Below, in pieces: positions 34,653 through 38,580 of a DNA stretch of 38,580 nucleotides. Position numbers and translations under genes: made by a program. Each line of letters begins with the position of its first letter. The first letter of the stretch is position 1. The stretch is from Nitriliruptoraceae bacterium (GTDB taxonomy: Bacteria > Actinomycetota > Nitriliruptoria > Nitriliruptorales > Nitriliruptoraceae): positions 1 to 38,580 of the forward strand of contig SLHP01000105.1 of the NCBI GenBank assembly GCA_007136095.1. The letters run 5' to 3'. The notes beneath the pieces are model-generated. The model was not told the DNA's origin and made no database searches. It was given only the letters and a program-made list of their open reading frames with translations.

Positions 34653-34871
34653 TCACACAGGACGGCCCGACGCGCGACACCGTACCTGCCTGATGAGCCC
34701 GTCGACCTCGATCTCGAGCCGCTCGAGCTCTCGAGCGGCCGCCTCGTCCACGGCACTGATCTGAAGACTGCGCAGCCTCAACGCGACCGCGAACAACCCC
34801 TGTTGGATCGCGTCCAGCCCTTCGTCCAGGACTTCCCTGGGGACTGGCACCGCTTCCACTGCGATGTTCAT
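34653..34871 (-). CDS. Small HisKA_3-like dimerisation protein lacking the phospho-His
   Basis: A 72-residue protein starting at ATG 34871, with GAGGAG just upstream. The middle, DEGLDAIQQGLFAVALRLRSL, lines up with the H-box helix of DevS/NarX-type kinases (pattern DLHDGVIQRLFAVGLRLQSL), but the phospho-accepting His is Leu. The second half, ARELERLEIEVDGLIRQVR, matches the returning helix of the same two-helix domain, which is close to DxxIxEIR in the family. There is no ATPase domain. It is cotranscribed with a NarL/DevR-type regulator. Such a fragment could form a dimer and dock on the regulator or on a full kinase, as an inhibitor or scaffold; that is inference. Similarity is by eye and the protein is short. 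Confidence 0.65.
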   Translation of the reverse strand: MNIAVEAVPVPREVLDEGLDAIQQGLFAVALRLRSLQISAVDEAAARELERLEIEVDGLIRQVRCRASGRPV

Positions 34872-34924
34872 CTCGCTCCTCGCGTCGCAGAACGCCGAAG
34901 CATGTCCTCGGAGCACGCCGATGT

Positions 34925-35026
34925 CTAGGTACCTCGGTCACCGATCGCGTCGTCGGCCGAGCATCCCTCGAACGACCTGCCGGATCACGGAGCGGACCCG
35001 CCCATATCGACGACCGAGGTACCTAG
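34925..35026. promoter_or_regulatory. Divergent promoter region with two identical outward-facing 15-mers
   Basis: CTAGGTACCTCGGTC (34925-34939) and its exact complement GACCGAGGTACCTAG (35012-35026) are separated by 72 bases. Read in the direction of its own gene, each copy is GACCGAGGTACCTAG, ending 53 bases before the small HisKA_3-like gene on the left and 60 bases before the unknown gene on the right. Each copy has an eight-base palindrome AGGTACCT. They may be regulator sites or alternative-sigma promoter elements. Confidence 0.75.
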
Positions 35027-35086
35027 CCACGACCCGTCTCACCGGGTGCCCTGGGTGAGGTCACCGGATCACACCAGGAGACGACG

Positions 35087-35458
35087 ATGTGGCAACACGA
35101 TGAACCCCTCACCGCCGACGGCGCCTCCGCGCCGATCCAGACCCACCGGCACCAGGATGCCTCCGGGCACGTCGCCCTGCTCGCGGCCACGGCGTTGGGC
35201 TTCGCGTACGCACCCACGGCGGACAACGAGACACACACGCACAGGCTCGTAGCCCTCGCCGGTCCAGACCCCGAGTCCCTGACACGAGCGCAGACAGCGG
35301 TGCTGACGCTCGAGGTCGGCTCTGTGGATGCACGTACGGATGCCGCAGCGCTCCTGCGCAGGGCAACCCGAAACGTCGTCGGTCCCTGCGGTGTGGGGCC
35401 CTCAGGCGGTCGGGGCGCCGTCCGGGTCCGCACCGCGGCTACGGAGGTCCGAGCGTGA
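35087..35458 (+). CDS. Unknown protein, first gene of the sigma-factor operon
   Basis: A 123-residue soluble protein that I do not recognise. AGGAG lies six bases before the ATG at 35087, and the gene stands 60 bases after a 15-mer promoter element, so the start is well supported. The sequence has a His-rich N-terminal part (residues 4, 20, 22, 28) and ETHTHRLVAL in the middle, then LTRAQTAVLTLEVGSVDARTDAAALLRRATRN, probably helical, and a Gly/Arg/Val tail. Several His residues might bind a metal, but there is no Cys cluster. Its stop overlaps the next start in GTGA (35455-35458), so the two are probably translated together. A regulator of the downstream sigma factor is one idea. Confidence 0.7.
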   Translation: MWQHDEPLTADGASAPIQTHRHQDASGHVALLAATALGFAYAPTADNETHTHRLVALAGPDPESLTRAQTAVLTLEVGSVDARTDAAALLRRATRNVVGPCGVGPSGGRGAVRVRTAATEVRA

Positions 35459-36285
35459 CCGCACAACGGAACCGAACCGTCCGCAGTCCCGACCACCCTT
35501 CCGGTCGCATGACCCTCGCACGCAGCACGTCACCCACGACCGCAACCAGGTCCTCGCTCCGGTTCCGAGAGCAGCCAGCTGACCACGACGACCACGAAGA
35601 CTCAGACACGGTGCGAACAGAACCCACCAGGGGCCAGACACAGCATGGGCTCCAAGACGTCACCGGGACCCTGGAGCAAGCCGCGCCGACCACCGACACC
35701 CAAGCCCACCGTTCGGCACCCGCGCCACGGCGCCCTTCCCTGCCAGCACCGCTGGACCGCCCTGCACGACTCACCGACCTGTCAGCCACGGTGTGCCAGA
35801 TCCGTGGCCTGCAGCAGATTCATGCCGACGACGCAGCGTTGCAGGACCGGCTACGCCGGACCGCGACAGAACTGGAGTCGCTCATCAGTCACCTGCTGCG
35901 CGCCGACGGCGCTGGATCCCGTCCCGACACGCCGCCGCCCTCGAGCACGCCGCGCCAACGCGCTGCAGAGCACGCGTTCCTCACCTGGCTCGCACAACCC
36001 ACCAGCACCGACGAACTCACACTGGTTGATGGCGATGAACCTGAGCCGATGGCCTGGATCCTTGGCGAGCTCAGCCTGTCGACACGACTGCTACCTGCCG
36101 AGACGGCCGCCGGTCTCAGGCTGCCCGCCGGCACCACCATCGGTCACGCAGCGGCCGAGGTGCTGCTCGCGGTCAAGGATCCGGCCGGGCCACGGTGCCG
36201 CTCGTTCCGGGCCGCCGTGTTCTACCTGCGCGATCTCGACCATGACCACCTCGCCTGGCAAGGCGACGGGCAGGTCGACCGATGA
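35455..36285 (+). CDS. Unknown protein upstream of the sigma factor
   Basis: A 276-residue soluble protein without recognised family. GGAGG lies seven bases before the GTG at 35455. The first 105 residues are polar, rich in Thr, Asp, Arg and Pro, and probably disordered. Residues 105-150 (LTDLSATVCQIRGLQQIHADDAALQDRLRRTATELESLISHLLRA) look like a long helix or helical hairpin. After a Pro-rich linker, residues 165-265 form an ordered part with AFLTWLAQP, PMAWILGELSLSTRLLPAETAAGLRLPAGTTIG and SFRAAVFYLRDLD. The gene ends in ATGA overlapping the sigma factor start. Position suggests an anti-sigma or a co-regulator, though no known anti-sigma domain is seen. Confidence 0.72.
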   Translation: MTAQRNRTVRSPDHPSGRMTLARSTSPTTATRSSLRFREQPADHDDHEDSDTVRTEPTRGQTQHGLQDVTGTLEQAAPTTDTQAHRSAPAPRRPSLPAPLDRPARLTDLSATVCQIRGLQQIHADDAALQDRLRRTATELESLISHLLRADGAGSRPDTPPPSSTPRQRAAEHAFLTWLAQPTSTDELTLVDGDEPEPMAWILGELSLSTRLLPAETAAGLRLPAGTTIGHAAAEVLLAVKDPAGPRCRSFRAAVFYLRDLDHDHLAWQGDGQVDR

Positions 36286-37226
36286 CGCGCACCGTGGGAG
36301 TGACCACCGACCTGGTCCGGCAGTACCTCGACGAGGCCGGGCGCTATGACCTGCTGGACCGGGAACGCGAGGCCGATCTTTCGAAGCGCTACCGGGCGGG
36401 TGCGGCCGCCGATGACCTGCTGGACACCACGACACCGCCTCGCGCACGGGCCGCCCGGCTGCGGCGCATCAGCCGCGATGGTCAACGTGCCAAACAGACG
36501 ATGATCCAGGCGAACCTGCGTCTGGTGATCCCGCAGGCCCGCAGGTTCGCGGGACGGGACCTCGACTTCGTCGAGCTGATCCAGGAGGGCAACCTCGGGC
36601 TGCTGCGTGCGGTGGAGAAGTTCGACCACACCAAGGGCTACAAGTTCTCGACCTACGCCGTGTGGTGGATCCGCCAGGCCCTGCAACGCGGTGTCGCCGC
36701 CCACGCCCGCACCATCCGGATCCCCGGGCACGTCTGGGAGCTGGCCGGCAAACTCCGTGCCGCAGAGACCCAGCTGCGGCAACGCCACGGCATCGATCCG
36801 AGCGACGCGGAGGTCGCTGCGCAGGTCGGGCTGACCCCGGAACGGGCCCAGGAGATCCGCCTCGCCCTGCGTGAGCCCACCAGCCTGGATCAGCCCGTCG
36901 GCGAGGACGGCGACACCACGATCAGCGACCTGCTGGCTGACCTCGACGGCGAGGACCCGGCCGCAACGACAGCGCAGCAGGACACCGTCCGCCAGTTGCA
37001 AGCCGCGCTGTCGCGCCTCGACCCACGCGAACGCACAATCCTGACCCTACGGTTCGGACTCGACGGCAACGGCCCCCGAACCCTCGAGAACATCGGCGAC
37101 CAGATCGGGCTCACCCGCGAACGCATCCGCCAGATGCAGATCCGCGCATTCGCCAAGCTGCGTCAGAGCAACCGACTACGCGATCTGTCCCAGCAACCCT
37201 GGACCCAGGACACGGATGTCGCCTGA
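36282..37226 (+). CDS. Group-2 sigma-70 factor (SigB/HrdB-like)
   Basis: A 314-residue RNA polymerase sigma factor. Region 1.2 is TDLVRQYLDEAGRYDLLDREREADL (9-33); region 2 reads ANLRLVIPQARRFAGRDLDFVELIQEGNLGLLRAVEKFDHTKGYKFSTYAVWWIRQAL, with the -10-recognition helix, region 3 IRIPGHVWELAGKLRAAE, and region 4 LDPRERTILTLRFGLDGNGPRTLENIGDQIGLTRERIRQMQIRAFAKLR. The long acidic region 1.1 of the main sigma factor is missing, so it is a non-essential group-2 factor. The conserved -10 residues suggest promoters near the housekeeping type. Its ATG overlaps the previous stop (ATGA). The cyclopropane synthase gene follows 30 bases later. Stress or stationary-phase control of this operon is likely. 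Confidence 0.94.
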   Translation: MTRTVGVTTDLVRQYLDEAGRYDLLDREREADLSKRYRAGAAADDLLDTTTPPRARAARLRRISRDGQRAKQTMIQANLRLVIPQARRFAGRDLDFVELIQEGNLGLLRAVEKFDHTKGYKFSTYAVWWIRQALQRGVAAHARTIRIPGHVWELAGKLRAAETQLRQRHGIDPSDAEVAAQVGLTPERAQEIRLALREPTSLDQPVGEDGDTTISDLLADLDGEDPAATTAQQDTVRQLQAALSRLDPRERTILTLRFGLDGNGPRTLENIGDQIGLTRERIRQMQIRAFAKLRQSNRLRDLSQQPWTQDTDVA

Positions 37227-37256
37227 GCTCGGATGTTGCTGGGACCGGAGGATGTC

Positions 37257-38540
37257 ATGCTGCAAACGCTGCCCCGATCCCTTCGAACGGCAGGCGACGC
37301 CGCCGAGGTCGCCCGTCGGATGCACGACCGGCTCGCTCGGCATGGACTGGAGCTCCCGGTGCGCCTGTGGGACGGCTCGACGCTCGGGCCGGACCAGATG
37401 CCCTATCGGCTGGTGCTCCCTCACCCATGGTCCGTGCGCCAACTGCTGCCGGCCTCGGACCTGACCGCGGGGGATGTCTACGTCTCCGGGTATCTGGACA
37501 TCGAAGGGTCCCTGATCGACGCGCTCCACCACCTCCACGGAGTACGCAGCGCGACGGACGGAGGCATCCCGCCGCGGACCCGGGTGGCCATGACCCGCGA
37601 CCTGTGGTCGCTACCGGCCCCACCATCCTCCAACGACGATGGTGACGCCACCGCGATCCGCCACCATGACGACGGCGGCAACGACTTCTACCCCCTGATC
37701 CTCGACTACGGGCTTGTCTACTCGTGCGCGATCTTCGACGCCGATGATGCGGCAGCCCCCGCAGAGGACCGCTCGGCACTGACCCGAGCGCAGGTTCGCA
37801 AGCTCGACACCGTCTGCCGCAAGCTGCACCTGCAGCCCGGCGAACGGTTCCTCGACATCGGATGCGGCTGGGGTGCGTTGGCCCTGCATGCCGCGCGCCA
37901 CTACGGCGTCGAAGCCGTGGGCATCACACGGTCACCCGCCCAGGCAGAACTCGCACGAGAGTCCGTGGAGGCAGCGGGACTCGCCGAGCGGATCGAGATC
38001 CGGGTCGCCGACTACCGCGAGGTCACAGAGACCTTCGACGGCATCGCATCGCTCGGCATGGGGGAGCACGGCGGGCACCAGGCGCTGGGTGCCTACGTCG
38101 AGGTTCTGGTGCGTGCACTACGCCCCGGTGGGCGGTTGCTCAGCCAAGGCATCACCACTGGCCGACCCATCGAGGTCCGTGACCTCAGTCAGGCGAAGGC
38201 CACGTTCGTCGGGGCGAACGTGTTCCCGGGAGGGGCGCTGATCCCGGTCGAGGAGATGGTGCGGGTCCTGCATGCCGCTGGCCTCGAGACCCGCGACGTC
38301 GAACAGCTCCGTCCCCACTATGCCCTGACTCTGCGCCACTGGGTCGCGAACCTCGAAGCCGCATGGGACGAAGCCGTGGCCGAGGTCGGCGAACGAACCG
38401 CACGGATGTGGCGGGCCTGCATGTCCGGGTCCGTCATCGATTTCGAGACCGGCGCTCTCGGGGTCGTGCAGATCCTGGCCGTCACGCCCGATGCCAGGCT
38501 GCCACTCGGACGTGACTGGATGCGGCCGACCCGACCCTGA
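37257..38540 (+). CDS. cfa: Cyclopropane-fatty-acid-phospholipid synthase-like methyltransferase
   Basis: A 427-residue SAM-dependent enzyme that should add a methylene bridge or methyl group to unsaturated acyl chains of membrane phospholipids. The N-terminal part (1-140) resembles the lipid-binding domain of CFA synthases (DLTAGDVYVSGYLDIEGSLIDAL). Next come HHDDGGNDFYPLILDYGLVYSCAIF, corresponding to the family's substrate/SAM lid, the SAM motif LDIGCGWG (199-206), and SLGMGEHGG where family members have SxGMFEHVG, here with Gly for Phe and Gly for Val. The ATG at 37257 has GGAG (37247-37250) six bases before. It is last in the sigma-factor operon. In other bacteria cfa genes depend on general-stress sigma factors, which fits. 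Product (cyclopropane or methyl-branched) is open. Confidence 0.9.
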   Translation: MLQTLPRSLRTAGDAAEVARRMHDRLARHGLELPVRLWDGSTLGPDQMPYRLVLPHPWSVRQLLPASDLTAGDVYVSGYLDIEGSLIDALHHLHGVRSATDGGIPPRTRVAMTRDLWSLPAPPSSNDDGDATAIRHHDDGGNDFYPLILDYGLVYSCAIFDADDAAAPAEDRSALTRAQVRKLDTVCRKLHLQPGERFLDIGCGWGALALHAARHYGVEAVGITRSPAQAELARESVEAAGLAERIEIRVADYREVTETFDGIASLGMGEHGGHQALGAYVEVLVRALRPGGRLLSQGITTGRPIEVRDLSQAKATFVGANVFPGGALIPVEEMVRVLHAAGLETRDVEQLRPHYALTLRHWVANLEAAWDEAVAEVGERTARMWRACMSGSVIDFETGALGVVQILAVTPDARLPLGRDWMRPTRP

Positions 38541-38580
38541 GCTCCGCCGCAGAACTCGACCAACAGGTCGCGGTCACCAC

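Overview
The window is 38.6 kb of very GC-rich, densely coded bacterial DNA with GTG starts, purine-rich ribosome binding sites and many tail-to-tail gene pairs. An actinobacterium fits best: DevR-type response regulator, catalase-peroxidase beside a Fur regulator, Cys-containing SLH repeats joined to an NlpC/P60 domain, and a MprF-type flippase with a kinase-like domain. A Nitriliruptoria or Euzebya-like lineage is a guess from gene content. No rRNA, tRNA, CRISPR array, transposase or phage gene was seen, so this looks like chromosome rather than an island.

Left part (1-12 kb): the end of an MFS efflux pump, a DEAD-box RNA helicase, a small-molecule methyltransferase, glutaminase GlsA, a second DEAD-box helicase with a DbpA-type RNA-binding tail (DeaD), a flavodoxin-like protein, an EamA exporter, a decayed PIG-L deacetylase into which a truncated membrane-protein gene now reads, an MFS transporter, and a translationally linked pair of universal stress protein and sodium:alanine symporter. 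Middle part (12-25 kb): an exported SLH-NlpC/P60 cell-wall hydrolase, a cation-chloride-cotransporter-like permease, divergent katG and fur, a broken zinc-type dehydrogenase, a three-part membrane/kinase-like/flippase protein, and a divergent copper module (SHOCT protein and CopB-type ATPase) around a CsoR-like operator. Right part (25-38.6 kb): an Hsp20 that probably starts at CTG, an OafA-like acyltransferase, a P2-type cation ATPase, a long-chain acyl-CoA synthetase and then a signalling cluster.

The signalling cluster (32.4-38.5 kb) is the most interesting part. It holds a soluble PAS-PAS histidine kinase whose 3' end overlaps that of a DevR-like response regulator, a tiny protein resembling a HisKA_3 dimerisation helix with Leu in place of the phospho-accepting His, and, divergent from these, a tightly coupled set of two unrecognised proteins and a group-2 sigma-70 factor, followed by a cyclopropane-fatty-acid synthase-like methyltransferase. 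The divergent promoter region carries two copies of one 15-mer, each reading outward toward its own transcription unit at nearly the same distance from the start codon. I infer one signal controlling both arms, with a sigma factor and membrane-lipid modification as outputs. The window also holds redox, copper, heat and cold/RNA stress functions, and two pseudogenes that decayed by internal deletion.
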